Positions 16,776-25,094 of a stretch of 30,143 nucleotides of DNA are shown here, one piece after another (within the stretch, counting starts at the first letter, position 1; each line of letters begins with the position of its first letter). Made by a program: the position numbers and the translations under genes. The notes below the pieces were generated by a model. The model saw only the letters and a list, made by a program, of their open reading frames with translations, ran no database searches and was not told where the DNA came from. Source of the DNA: JANOXC01 sp031418215 (lineage in GTDB: Bacteria > Bacteroidota > Bacteroidia > AKYH767-A > OLB10); NCBI GenBank assembly GCA_031418215.1, contig JANOXC010000018.1, forward strand, positions 1 to 30,143, in the 5' to 3' direction.

Positions 16776-17879
16776 ATGAATGAAAAACTAAAATACCAGA
16801 TTGCCATTACACTGATACCCGGTGTTGGACCTGTTTCGGCCCGCAACCTGATCAGTTACTGTGGTGGTATTGAAGCAGTTTTTCATGAGAAAGAATACCG
16901 CTTGCTTAAAATTCCTGCTATAGGACCTATGTTAGCGCAAGCCATTGTAAAACAAAAGGTATTTGAACAGGCAGAAGCCGAATGTTTATTTATTGAACAA
17001 AATAAGATACAGTCATTTTTCTACCTTGAAGAAAATTATCCGCAGCGATTAAGAAATTGTAATGATGCACCCTTGTTGTTATATTTTAAGGGAAAAGCAA
17101 ATTTAAATGCCGAAAGGATGGTAGCAATTGTAGGAACCCGTAATGCATCGGAATATGGTAAAACAATCACTGCTGAATTGGTTCAACAATTGGGCGAACA
17201 AAATATCATGATCATGAGCGGACTGGCTTATGGTATTGATATTTGCGCACACAAAGCGGCAGTTAAACATAACATCACCAATATTGGAGTGATGGCTCAT
17301 GGCCTTGACAGGATTTACCCGGGTAATCACAGAAGTACTGCCGAAAAAATGATGATGAATGGCGGTTTGCTAACGGAATTCCCTAGTCTCACCAACCCTG
17401 ATCGCGAAAATTTTCCATCACGCAATCGTATTGTTGCCGGCATGTGCGATGCCGTTATTGTTGTTGAATCTGCAGAGAAAGGCGGCGCATTAATTACTGC
17501 TGATGTAGCGAATAGTTATAACCGTGATGTATTTGCTTTTCCAGGCAATGTTACGAATATATATAGCAAAGGATGCAATCGCCTGATCAGGGAAAATAAA
17601 GCTGCTTTGGCAGAGACAGCGGATGACATTTTGAAAATGATGCAATGGGATGAAGCACCCGACCGCAAAATAATTCCACAGCAAAAACAATTATTTATGG
17701 AATTTACCGGGGAAGAAAAATTGTTAGTTGACATCCTCAGTGAAAACCCTGCTGTTGATTTGGATACTATTGCATTTTCCACACGAATACCAATGGGAAA
17801 AGCCTCTGCATTGCTTTTAAAACTTGAATTAAACGGCATTGTAAAAGCATTGCCGGGCAAACAATTTCAATTGGCTTAA
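16776..17879 (+). CDS. dprA: DNA-processing protein DprA
   Basis: 367 residues. An N-terminal helix-hairpin-helix/SAM-like region (about 5-65, LIPGVGPVSARNLI) precedes the Rossmann core with VGTRNAS (119-125), MSGLAYGID (147-155), the FPSRNR motif (213-218) and SAEKGGALITA. A C-terminal winged-helix-like domain (about 310-367) is also present, so the full DprA layout is kept. DprA loads RecA onto incoming single-stranded DNA during natural transformation and protects it. No other competence genes are in the window. Confidence 0.96.
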   Translation: MNEKLKYQIAITLIPGVGPVSARNLISYCGGIEAVFHEKEYRLLKIPAIGPMLAQAIVKQKVFEQAEAECLFIEQNKIQSFFYLEENYPQRLRNCNDAPLLLYFKGKANLNAERMVAIVGTRNASEYGKTITAELVQQLGEQNIMIMSGLAYGIDICAHKAAVKHNITNIGVMAHGLDRIYPGNHRSTAEKMMMNGGLLTEFPSLTNPDRENFPSRNRIVAGMCDAVIVVESAEKGGALITADVANSYNRDVFAFPGNVTNIYSKGCNRLIRENKAALAETADDILKMMQWDEAPDRKIIPQQKQLFMEFTGEEKLLVDILSENPAVDLDTIAFSTRIPMGKASALLLKLELNGIVKALPGKQFQLA

Positions 17880-17924
17880 CATTACAACATTCATAATATA
17901 TAATTGAATTAAAATAAATAAATC

Positions 17925-19112
17925 ATGTACGATACCTTAAAACCAGTGTTAGAAAATGAGCTGAATGAAATCAAATCAGCAGGATTATATAAAACGGAAA
18001 GAGTTATTTCCACTCCTCAGGGAGCAGACATTATTGCCAACGGAAAACAAGTCATCAACTTTTGTGCGAATAATTACCTGGGGCTTTCCTCCCATCCAAA
18101 AATAATTGAAGCGGCACATAAAGCCATCGATACGCACGGTTACGGCATGTCATCCGTTCGTTTTATTTGCGGTACACAGGATATCCACAAAACACTGGAG
18201 CAAAAACTTGCAACATTCCTTGGCACGGAAGACACCATTTTATATGCAGCGGCATTTGATGCCAACGGTGGTATTTTCGAACCTTTGTTCAATGATCAGG
18301 ATGCCATTATCTCTGATGAATTAAATCATGCATCCATTATTGATGGTGTTCGTTTATGCAAAGCACAACGGTATCGTTATAAGCATAATAATATGGAGGA
18401 TCTTGAAGCACAATTGAAAGAAACACAGTCTTTACGTCACCGTATCATTGTTACAGATGGAGTGTTCAGCATGGACGGCACCATTTCTCAACTTGATAAA
18501 ATATGTGACCTTGCCGATAAATACAAAGCATTGGTGATGATTGATGAATGTCATGCCTCCGGTTTTATGGGCAAGACCGGACGAGGCACACATGAATACC
18601 GTAATGTAATGAACAGGGTTGATATTATCACCGGAACATTGGGTAAAGCATTGGGTGGTGCTTTGGGTGGTTTTACTTCAGGTAAAAAAGAGATCATCGA
18701 AATCCTTCGTCAACGTTCGCGCCCATATTTATTTTCCAACTCATTGGCTCCTGCCATTGTGGGTGCCAGCATTGCAGTACTTGATTTGCTTAGTGAAACA
18801 ACTGCACTTCGCGATAAACTATGGGAGAACACCAAATATTTCCGTGCTAAAATGACGGAAGCGGGATTTGAGATTAAGCCCGGTGAGCATCCAATTGTGC
18901 CCATCATGCTTTATGAAGCAAAACTGGCACAGGAATTTGCAAGTAAGTTATTAGACGAAGGTATTTATGTAATTGGTTTCTTTTTTCCTGTTGTTGCAAA
19001 AGGCAATGCGCGCATTCGCGTTCAGTTATCCGCTGCTCATGAAAGGCATCACTTGGATAAAGCCATTGCTGCTTTTACAAAAGTTGGGAAGGAGTTGGGA
19101 GTTTTAAAATAA
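17925..19112 (+). CDS. kbl: Glycine C-acetyltransferase (2-amino-3-ketobutyrate CoA ligase)
   Basis: 395 residues, the usual Kbl length. This PLP enzyme of the alpha-oxoamine synthase family makes glycine and acetyl-CoA from 2-amino-3-ketobutyrate and CoA, the second step of threonine breakdown. Markers: NFCANNYLGL (46-54), the DECHASG motif (D208) that holds the PLP ring nitrogen, and the Schiff-base Lys in GTLGKALGG (K241). The opening MYDTLKPVLENELNEIK and strong overall match to Kbl separate it from BioF and serine palmitoyltransferase. The threonine dehydrogenase gene (tdh) is not in the window. Confidence 0.95.
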   Translation: MYDTLKPVLENELNEIKSAGLYKTERVISTPQGADIIANGKQVINFCANNYLGLSSHPKIIEAAHKAIDTHGYGMSSVRFICGTQDIHKTLEQKLATFLGTEDTILYAAAFDANGGIFEPLFNDQDAIISDELNHASIIDGVRLCKAQRYRYKHNNMEDLEAQLKETQSLRHRIIVTDGVFSMDGTISQLDKICDLADKYKALVMIDECHASGFMGKTGRGTHEYRNVMNRVDIITGTLGKALGGALGGFTSGKKEIIEILRQRSRPYLFSNSLAPAIVGASIAVLDLLSETTALRDKLWENTKYFRAKMTEAGFEIKPGEHPIVPIMLYEAKLAQEFASKLLDEGIYVIGFFFPVVAKGNARIRVQLSAAHERHHLDKAIAAFTKVGKELGVLK

Positions 19113-19155
19113 AAATATTGAATATTGAATGATTAATATTGAATATTGAAAAACT
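19113..19155. repeat. AATATTGAATATTGAA direct repeat at the kbl / LipL32-like junction
   Basis: The 43-bp gap between two genes meeting tail to tail is almost wholly two copies of AATATTGAATATTGAA-like sequence. There is no convincing hairpin terminator. It resembles the low-complexity repeats at 1263-1439 and 24541-24663. Confidence 0.7.
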
Positions 19156-19836
19156 TTATTTTAATTGAATTTCTTCTATATTTGATGTTAGCTTCACACC
19201 TGGTAAACTTATTGTTGAACCCAGCTGAATTAAAAATCCCCCTTTGACCACTTCTTTTTCTTTGACAGAGGAAAAAACAATGCGGTACAATCCAGGCTTT
19301 AATGTTTTTTTAGTTGTTGATTTAATTCTGAGTACTGAATTTGTTTTATTATAGAGTTCATTGGAGTCATCATTAAAACCCAGTTGATCCCATAGTATTC
19401 CTTTTGGATTGGTTGAAATATCGGCTTGACTTTTTATGTTGTCGGCATACTCCAGTGCAATCCAGGAATTAAAAGAATTGGTTCTTTCCTTTTCATTTTC
19501 ATAATAATTTTCTGAAACAAAATCTCCTTTATTGGGTGAAACTGTTTCATGAAGAGGAGTAATTATCCTTACTCCTATTTCGGGAAGTGTATCATTTATA
19601 TAGGTATAAAGGAAAAAAATATTTTTGCCTTCTTGAATACCATCAGCAGGAGCGCCCGGCTCTATATATCCAAAATAATTTTTGATATCCGTGTATCCGA
19701 TACGATGAGGAATGCCATTCCTGGTTTCGCTGCCTGTGTCGGCACCAAAACGGTCGAGCCGCTGGGCATTGACGGTGGACATGCACAGCACTAAAAATGT
19801 GAAAAGAAGTTTCAATACACAATGCTGCTTTATCAT
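19156..19836 (-). CDS. Exported LipL32-like protein
   Basis: 226 residues with a signal peptide (about 1-25, ending VNAQ) and no proper lipobox, so likely a soluble periplasmic or secreted protein rather than a lipoprotein. From memory of Leptospira LipL32, the similarity is long and collinear: NYFGYIEPGAPADGI (53-67) against NYYGYVKPGQAPDGL; EIGVRIITP (86-94) against EMGVRMISP; GDFVSE against GDLVSD; SWIALE against TWIRVE; GLYRIVFSS (182-190) against GLYRISFTT; and VKGGFLIQLG against VKGSFVASVG. The calcium-site residues partly differ (D132 and T133 of LipL32 align with N123 and S124, Y178 with T165), while an Asp pair (156-157) remains. Function is unknown. It stands alone on the minus strand. 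Confidence 0.75.
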   Translation of the reverse strand: MIKQHCVLKLLFTFLVLCMSTVNAQRLDRFGADTGSETRNGIPHRIGYTDIKNYFGYIEPGAPADGIQEGKNIFFLYTYINDTLPEIGVRIITPLHETVSPNKGDFVSENYYENEKERTNSFNSWIALEYADNIKSQADISTNPKGILWDQLGFNDDSNELYNKTNSVLRIKSTTKKTLKPGLYRIVFSSVKEKEVVKGGFLIQLGSTISLPGVKLTSNIEEIQLK

Positions 19837-19841
19837 ACCGT

Positions 19842-19849
19842 CAAAGATA
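19842..19849 (-). promoter_or_regulatory. Candidate -7 box (TATCTTTG) for the LipL32-like gene
   Basis: A perfect minus-strand TAnnTTTG, 5 bases before the ATG; near-leaderless again. Confidence 0.45.
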
Positions 19850-19976
19850 AGGCTATTAGAGATTTAGATAAAATAAATTGATTTTGGCAAAACTGCTTCC
19901 TTAACTTAACATTTTCAATAATACCTTGCTTTTACCCGAATTGTGGCAATATTTTAACGTAAGCTATTTGTTTTAG

Positions 19977-19988
19977 TGATATAAATCA
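19977..19988. promoter_or_regulatory. FNR/CRP-like dyad TGAT-ATAA-ATCA
   Basis: The arms TGAT and ATCA are spaced by 4 bases, as in the FNR consensus TTGAT-N4-ATCAA. It lies in the 272-bp divergent gap between the LipL32-like gene and the first HPF-like gene, 126 bases before the latter's ATG and about 95 before its predicted transcription start. Confidence 0.4.
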
Positions 19989-20066
19989 TTTTATAGTAGT
20001 TTAAATATCATTCCACCTGCTCAACTCTTTAGAGACATTTGTCGTAAAATGGGTTAAAAACCAAGT

Positions 20067-20074
20067 TACTCTTG
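20067..20074 (+). promoter_or_regulatory. Candidate -7 box (TACTCTTG) for the first HPF-like gene
   Basis: Seven of eight positions fit TAnnTTTG, with TTTG at 20038-20041 as a possible -33 element. The surrounding string GTTACTCTTGTATTCA differs at one base from the histidine-kinase promoter (GTTACTTTTGTATTCA), which suggests related promoters. Confidence 0.45.
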
Positions 20075-20108
20075 TATTCATTAAAATTATTTTAAACACC
20101 CCCAAAAG

Positions 20109-20438
20109 ATGAAAACATACGAAATACTATCCAATTCTTCTGCTGAAAAGGCTTATCCCGAAATACAGCACTATTTACACAATAGAATTGATCAGATCGG
20201 TCAAGATTTTAAGAACATTGAAAGGTGTGAAGTGGTACTTCAGAAAAATGCAATGAATCATGGCGAATGTGAAGTAAAAGTAAGGTTATTTGTTCCAAGA
20301 TTTATGTACAGCTCTTATAAAACAGGAGGTGATTTCATGATTGCCGTTAAAACCGCTTTCGATGATCTGAATGAGCAAATGAATGAGCTGAAGGAAAGAA
20401 TGTATGACAAAGTACTTTTTTCCAATGCCAAGGCTTGA
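20109..20438 (+). CDS. HPF/RaiA-like ribosome-associated protein
   Basis: 109 residues, matching the single-domain length of the HPF/RaiA (sigma-54 modulation) family. The expected order is seen: an N-terminal strand and helix (PEIQHYLHNRIDQIG), a central pair of strands (ERCEVVLQKNA and CEVKVRLFVP), and a final helix with GGDFMIAVKTAFDDLNEQMNELKER, the usual xDxYxAID-like region followed by a charged helix. These proteins sit in the small subunit decoding channel and keep ribosomes idle in starvation. The match is by pattern rather than strong identity. It opens the stress-gene block; a second homologue lies at 28878. Confidence 0.7.
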   Translation: MKTYEILSNSSAEKAYPEIQHYLHNRIDQIGQDFKNIERCEVVLQKNAMNHGECEVKVRLFVPRFMYSSYKTGGDFMIAVKTAFDDLNEQMNELKERMYDKVLFSNAKA

Positions 20439-20533
20439 AAACAACACTTCCTGCTAATTTTTACTTCGTCTGAAAATTGCTTGAAGTATCCCTATTCAAC
20501 CCAGCTTACCATGACTTTAATTAATCTTGACTA

Positions 20534-20545
20534 TGACTTTCATCA
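20534..20545. promoter_or_regulatory. FNR/CRP-like dyad TGAC-TTTC-ATCA
   Basis: It matches TGAT-N4-ATCA at 7 of 8 arm bases. It is centred 53 bases before the next gene's ATG and 29.5 bases before a TAATTTTA box (20569-20576), close to the geometry of a class II activator site. Confidence 0.35.
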
Positions 20546-20592
20546 TAAATATAAAAAGTTTTTGAAGATAATTTTACACTAAAATAAAAGTT

Positions 20593-21018
20593 ATGAAAAC
20601 TGAAGAAAATAAATTTATTGCTGTGTGGATGGATCATGAAAAAGCGCACCTAATTGAACCGGGAAAAGAGCCAACTATTCAAACAATTTATGCTCCAACT
20701 AAAGCAAATGCTCATGTAGCCGGTGAAACTTCCGATGGCACGAGCTTGGGCCACTTCAGGTCAACCAACAATGAATTTAACAAACACCGAAAAGATGAAA
20801 ATCAATTCCAAATTTTTTGCAAACAACTGTCTGCCGGATTAATATGTTATGACAAGCTTATGGTTTTTGGTCCGGGAACAGCACATAAGGAATTTAGAAA
20901 TTATCTGCAACAGGAAAAACAATTTAAAGACAAGGATATCCTTGCATCAACAGCAGATTATATGACGGAAAATGAACTGAAAGCAAAAGTTAATGCCATG
21001 TTCCTACAAACACTTTAG
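20593..21018 (+). CDS. Small protein resembling bacterial eRF1-domain / host-attachment-type proteins
   Basis: 141 residues. The opening FIAVWMDHEKAHLIEP and the later LMVFGPGTAHKEFRNYL, then TADYMTENELKAKVNAMF, follow the pattern of bacterial proteins related to the eRF1/Dom34 (Pelota) fold, in which a strand leads into a conserved FGPG turn. Such proteins are thought to act on stalled ribosomes or tRNA, but this one lacks any catalytic motif I can name, so function is open. Between an HPF-like gene and a universal-stress gene, a role in translation during stress is a fair inference. Confidence 0.55.
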   Translation: MKTEENKFIAVWMDHEKAHLIEPGKEPTIQTIYAPTKANAHVAGETSDGTSLGHFRSTNNEFNKHRKDENQFQIFCKQLSAGLICYDKLMVFGPGTAHKEFRNYLQQEKQFKDKDILASTADYMTENELKAKVNAMFLQTL

Positions 21019-21065
21019 ATTATTTTTTGACAAGGAATAAATTATCTTAATCAACATATAGTATC

Positions 21066-21881
21066 ATGAAAACGATACTTGTAGCTACAGACCTTTCAAA
21101 AACTTCTCATAATGCCTGTCTTTATGCTATTGATATGGCAAAAGAACTAAAAGCAGACATAATCCTGCTGCATGTTTTTGAAACACCATTACTTTTCGCC
21201 GGTCAGTATTATACAGTTTACCATGAGTTAGCCGAGAAAAAACTAAAAGACTATCATCATAAAATTGCTGCACAGGCCGGTACGGTAAAAATAACAATGG
21301 CAATTCAACATGGATTGCCATCTGCAAGAATTGTCGAATTGGCATTGGAGAAAAAAGCAGATTTAATTGTTATTGGAACAACAGGAAATGGGGCTGTAGC
21401 AAGAATATTTCTTGGAAACAATGCTTTAAGAATCTTTCGTCATGCAAATTGTCCGGTGTTGGCTATACCTTCAGGAAGTCAATTCAAAGGAATGCATAAA
21501 ATAGTTTATACTACCGATTTACAAAAAGATAACCTCTCTAGTGCAGCACTACTAATACCTTTTGCAAGCGAGTTTAATGCCGAAATTGTTTTTCTGAATG
21601 TGAGTGGTGCAATAGAAAAAGAAGATTTTAAAAATGACACACTTGAACTTACCAAACAAATTAAAAAGCATTTTACCTATCAAAAAACCTCAGGATATCT
21701 TTGTAACAACCTTGATGCAAGTGAGGGTATCAACTATTTTATAAAACATCATGCTGTTGATTGCCTGGCTATATACACACACCAACGCAATCTTTTATCA
21801 CAAATATTTGGCGAAAGTGTAACCAAAAGAATATTGTTGCATACTAAAACCCCTTTATTAATAATCCCGGAAAAAAATTAA
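21066..21881 (+). CDS. Tandem-domain universal stress protein (UspA family)
   Basis: 271 residues with two Usp domains (about 1-140 and 145-271). Domain 1 has the ATP-binding pattern GTTGNGAVARIFLGNN (G-x2-G-x9-G), with Asn where Ser/Thr is usual. Domain 2 keeps the fold but a weaker loop (GESVTKRILLHTKTPLLIIP). The opening MKTILVATDLSKTSHNACLYA is classic. Usp proteins are induced by starvation or low oxygen. It starts 47 bases after the preceding gene and is probably in one operon with it. Confidence 0.9.
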   Translation: MKTILVATDLSKTSHNACLYAIDMAKELKADIILLHVFETPLLFAGQYYTVYHELAEKKLKDYHHKIAAQAGTVKITMAIQHGLPSARIVELALEKKADLIVIGTTGNGAVARIFLGNNALRIFRHANCPVLAIPSGSQFKGMHKIVYTTDLQKDNLSSAALLIPFASEFNAEIVFLNVSGAIEKEDFKNDTLELTKQIKKHFTYQKTSGYLCNNLDASEGINYFIKHHAVDCLAIYTHQRNLLSQIFGESVTKRILLHTKTPLLIIPEKN

Positions 21882-21963
21882 TGTTATCGGGCTTAAACGA
21901 AAATAAATAATACATTAATTTGTGGTCCACTTGAACTACTTTACAATTAAAGTATTGATATCC

Positions 21964-22010
21964 CGATTTCCGTTTACAGATTTTTAAAATATTATTGTAA
22001 GCGGAAATCG
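21964..22010. repeat. 15-bp inverted repeat between the Usp gene and the P-type ATPase
   Basis: CGATTTCCGTTTACA (21964-21978) pairs with TGTAAGCGGAAATCG (21996-22010) at all positions, one as a G-T wobble in RNA, around a 17-base AT-rich spacer. No T-run follows, so it is not a standard terminator. It ends 55 bases before the ATPase ATG and may be an operator or an mRNA element. Confidence 0.75.
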
Positions 22011-22065
22011 TTATGCCAATATGAGTTTTTTTTCACCTACTATAAACTTTACCTTTTAAACGCTG

Positions 22066-24540
22066 ATGAAAAACGATCATTTTGAAGGGTTAAGTAATGA
22101 AGAGGTAATAATCAGTCGTAAAATAAATGGCAGGAACATCACAAAAAAGTTCCGTCGTAATGCATGGTTAATTTTCGCTGAGGTTTTTAAAGAACCCATG
22201 ATGTTATTGCTTATTGTTGTTAGCAGTATCTATTTCATAACCGGATCTTACCAGGAAGGAATTACTATGTTATGTGCAGTTGGATTAGTAGCAGCCATTT
22301 CCATTTTTCAACAGATCAGAAGCGAACAAGCTGTGAATGCCTTGGCAAAACTATCACAATCGCTCACCACAGTAATACGTGAAGGTCATGCTATTACCAT
22401 CGCTTCAGAAGAGCTGGTTGTTGGTGACACAATAATTATTTCGGAAGGTGAACAAGTCCCTGCAGATGCCGGCATACTACAACAAAATGATCTTACTGTA
22501 AATGAGGCATTGTTGACAGGAGAATCTTTTTCAGTGACAAAAGACAATGATAATAACCTCTTGTTTTCAGGAACAACTATAGCGTCAGGAAGTGCAATTG
22601 CAACAGTAAGAAATATCGGTAACAACACCCGTATTGGTCAACTAGGCAGATTGATACAGGAAACTAAAAAAGAAAAAACACCCTTACAGCAACAGGTAAA
22701 TGTGTTTGTCAACAAGATGGCAATGCTGGGTTTTTTAGCTTTTTCATTTGTTTGTATATATAATTACCTCGAATCGCGTGATTGGCTGCATGCACTGATG
22801 CACGGACTTACCATTGCCATGGCTGTGCTGCCGGAAGAAATTCCCGTTGCCTTCTCTTCATTTATGGCATTGGGTGCTTACCACATGTTGCGCAACAATG
22901 TCTTAGTCAAACAACCACAAACAGTAGAGGCGCTTGGGGCTGCTACTGTAATATGCGTTGATAAGACGGGAACAATTACAGAAAATAAAATGGCAGTTGC
23001 TGAGATCTATGATTACCATTTAGACAAAATTCTCAGCGAAGCGCAAGGTTATCATTCCGCAAGCATAAAACAACTGCTATTAACTGCCAGGCTTGCCAGT
23101 GAATTAGTTCCTTTCGATGCTATGGAGAAAGCGATCGATACGGCTTTTATAAAATCAGGAATACAGAACAATCAATATGAAATGATTCAGGAGTACCCGC
23201 TTTCCGGCATTCATCCCATGATGACACATATATATCAGGATGAATCAGGAAAAATATTGGCCACCTGCAAAGGGGCGCCGGAAGGAATCATTTCACATTC
23301 AAATTTAAGCGTAGAAGAACAACAGCGTATATTGCAATTGCTCCGTGAAATGGCAGCCAAAGGCAACAGGGTGCTTGCCATTGCTTCTCTGGAAATGAAA
23401 GAAAAAATATTTCCGTCAGACCAGCATTCTTTTCAATGGAATTTTCTTGGTCTGCTTTCCTTAAATGATCCTCCTAAAATAAATATAGCTGCCATTATCA
23501 AGAGTTTTTACAATGCAGGAATTGATGTTAAAATGATAACCGGTGATTTTCCGGATACAGCCTCCAGCATTGCAAGGATCATTCAACTCAGAAATCCGGA
23601 TGAAGTACTTACCGGCGCAGAAATTGAAGGAATGAGCGATGAAGTATTACAGAAAATTGTATCGCGCATACACGTTTTTGCACGCACACAGCCTGAAATG
23701 AAATTACGCATCATAAAAGCCCTCAAAGCAAATAATGAAATAGTCGCCATGACAGGAGACGGTGTAAATGATGCGCCCGCGTTAAAAGCTGCACATATCG
23801 GCATTGCCATGGGTACAACAGGAAGTGAAGTTGCACGTCAAGCTGCTTCACTGGTATTGGTAAATGATGATCTCAGCAGTATGGTAACAGCAGTTGCATT
23901 CGGTAGAAAAATATACGCTAATCTGAAAAAAGCCATTCAATACATTATCTCCATTCATATTCCTTTAATTTCCGTTGTTACCATTCCTTTAATACTTGGA
24001 TGGAAATATCCGAACATCTTTTTCCCGGTACATATTATTTTTCTTGAATTGGTAATGGGTCCTACCTGTAGTATCGCCTATGAAAACGAGCCAATGGATG
24101 AAAAAATGCTTACTCAAAAACCACGAAAATTCAGTGGCGGCTTCTTTACCTGGAGTGAATTATCTTTAAGTATTTCACAGGGTATTATCATTGCCTTAGG
24201 ACTGTTAGGAATGCATTATTATGCTGTGCATTCCAACCTGGATGAAGCAATTACACGGACCTTGATCTTTACTACCCTCATCTTTTCAAATGTGTTATTA
24301 ACCTTAACCGGACGATCAAGAAATCATACTGCATTAAAAACCATCGGATACAAAAATCATTTAATACCATTAGTCATTTTCATTACACTCTGTTTGCTTT
24401 CACTGGCTCTCTTTTTTAAGCCGGCTCAGACACATTTCCACTTTACTTCAATATCATCTCAACAATTGCTAATTTGCTTTACTACAGCAGCTGTATCCGT
24501 ACTATGGATTGATCTTTATAAAGTTATTGGAAACAAATAA
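22066..24540 (+). CDS. P-type (P2-like) cation-transporting ATPase
   Basis: 824 residues, short for a Ca-ATPase but normal for bacterial P2-like pumps. Motifs: actuator TGES (151-154), M4 VLPEEIP (256-260), phosphorylation site DKTGT (D299), and hinge GDGVNDAP (564-571). Ten membrane segments are plausible. In M6 the Ca-pump pattern NxxTD is replaced by LELVMGPTCSIAYENEP (from E661), with no Asp at the ion-binding place, so calcium specificity should not be assumed. It has no N-terminal metal-binding domain, no CPx motif, and so is not a heavy-metal pump. The ion is unknown. Neighbouring Usp genes suggest a role under stress. Confidence 0.9.
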   Translation: MKNDHFEGLSNEEVIISRKINGRNITKKFRRNAWLIFAEVFKEPMMLLLIVVSSIYFITGSYQEGITMLCAVGLVAAISIFQQIRSEQAVNALAKLSQSLTTVIREGHAITIASEELVVGDTIIISEGEQVPADAGILQQNDLTVNEALLTGESFSVTKDNDNNLLFSGTTIASGSAIATVRNIGNNTRIGQLGRLIQETKKEKTPLQQQVNVFVNKMAMLGFLAFSFVCIYNYLESRDWLHALMHGLTIAMAVLPEEIPVAFSSFMALGAYHMLRNNVLVKQPQTVEALGAATVICVDKTGTITENKMAVAEIYDYHLDKILSEAQGYHSASIKQLLLTARLASELVPFDAMEKAIDTAFIKSGIQNNQYEMIQEYPLSGIHPMMTHIYQDESGKILATCKGAPEGIISHSNLSVEEQQRILQLLREMAAKGNRVLAIASLEMKEKIFPSDQHSFQWNFLGLLSLNDPPKINIAAIIKSFYNAGIDVKMITGDFPDTASSIARIIQLRNPDEVLTGAEIEGMSDEVLQKIVSRIHVFARTQPEMKLRIIKALKANNEIVAMTGDGVNDAPALKAAHIGIAMGTTGSEVARQAASLVLVNDDLSSMVTAVAFGRKIYANLKKAIQYIISIHIPLISVVTIPLILGWKYPNIFFPVHIIFLELVMGPTCSIAYENEPMDEKMLTQKPRKFSGGFFTWSELSLSISQGIIIALGLLGMHYYAVHSNLDEAITRTLIFTTLIFSNVLLTLTGRSRNHTALKTIGYKNHLIPLVIFITLCLLSLALFFKPAQTHFHFTSISSQQLLICFTTAAVSVLWIDLYKVIGNK

Positions 24541-24663
24541 TGCAGTCCCGATAGCTATCCGGATTAGAATTAAGATAATGTAAAATGTAAAATATTAAAT
24601 GTAAAATGTAAAAATAATTAATCATTAACATTTAACCATTAACCATTACCTTTTTTGTCGCTT
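24541..24663. repeat. AT-rich degenerate repeats between the ATPase and the response regulator
   Basis: AATGTAAAAT words repeat at about 24578-24612, and ATTAACCATT-like words follow at about 24620-24650. Two genes meet tail to tail here. Nothing coding is visible and no strong hairpin is seen. Confidence 0.7.
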
Positions 24664-25023
24664 TTATATATGCAAACAATGTGTAATGGCAGCGAGCAGG
24701 GCTACATCTGTAAATGGTTTTCTTAAGAAACTATAATCATGTTGCATTGATTTGACTTCCATTGGCGCAGAGCCGGCCGAAAAAAATATGAGTGGTATTT
24801 TTGAAGTAGTAGAATCCTTTTTTACCAGGTTAAGATAACCCATGCCATCCAATTCAGGCATCATGACATCACATAACACTACATCTGGTAAGTTGATTTT
24901 GGTTTGTTCGAAACCGTCCAACCCATTTGTTGCTGTCAGGACATTGAATCCTTCCAATTCCAATAATTCTGCGGTGTTTTCCCGCACTTCAAGATTGTCA
25001 TCAATTACCAATACTGTCTTCAT
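24664..25023 (-). CDS. Single-domain response regulator receiver protein
   Basis: 119 residues from the ATG at 25023 (MKTVLVIDDN); an open frame continues upstream to 25071, but that segment does not resemble a receiver domain. It has the acidic pair in VIDDN, the phospho-acceptor D52 (VVLCDVMMPELDG), Ser in FFSAGS and the conserved Lys in FLRKPF. No output domain follows, so it works by protein contacts. It lies 71 bases after the hybrid kinase and its first half (RENTAELLELEGF) closely copies the kinase's own receiver domain (SENTAELLEISGF), suggesting duplication. The two most likely form a phosphorelay. Confidence 0.92.
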   Translation of the reverse strand: MKTVLVIDDNLEVRENTAELLELEGFNVLTATNGLDGFEQTKINLPDVVLCDVMMPELDGMGYLNLVKKDSTTSKIPLIFFSAGSAPMEVKSMQHDYSFLRKPFTDVALLAAITHCLHI

Positions 25024-25094
25024 CATGCCACAAACATATGGATTTGATAATTGGAAAAAAATGACTTTCATCAGGAGAAGGAATGATGCACAAC

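Noticed and set aside
17880..17924. Riboswitch upstream of kbl
   Set aside because: The leader is only 45 AT-rich bases with no stem structure.
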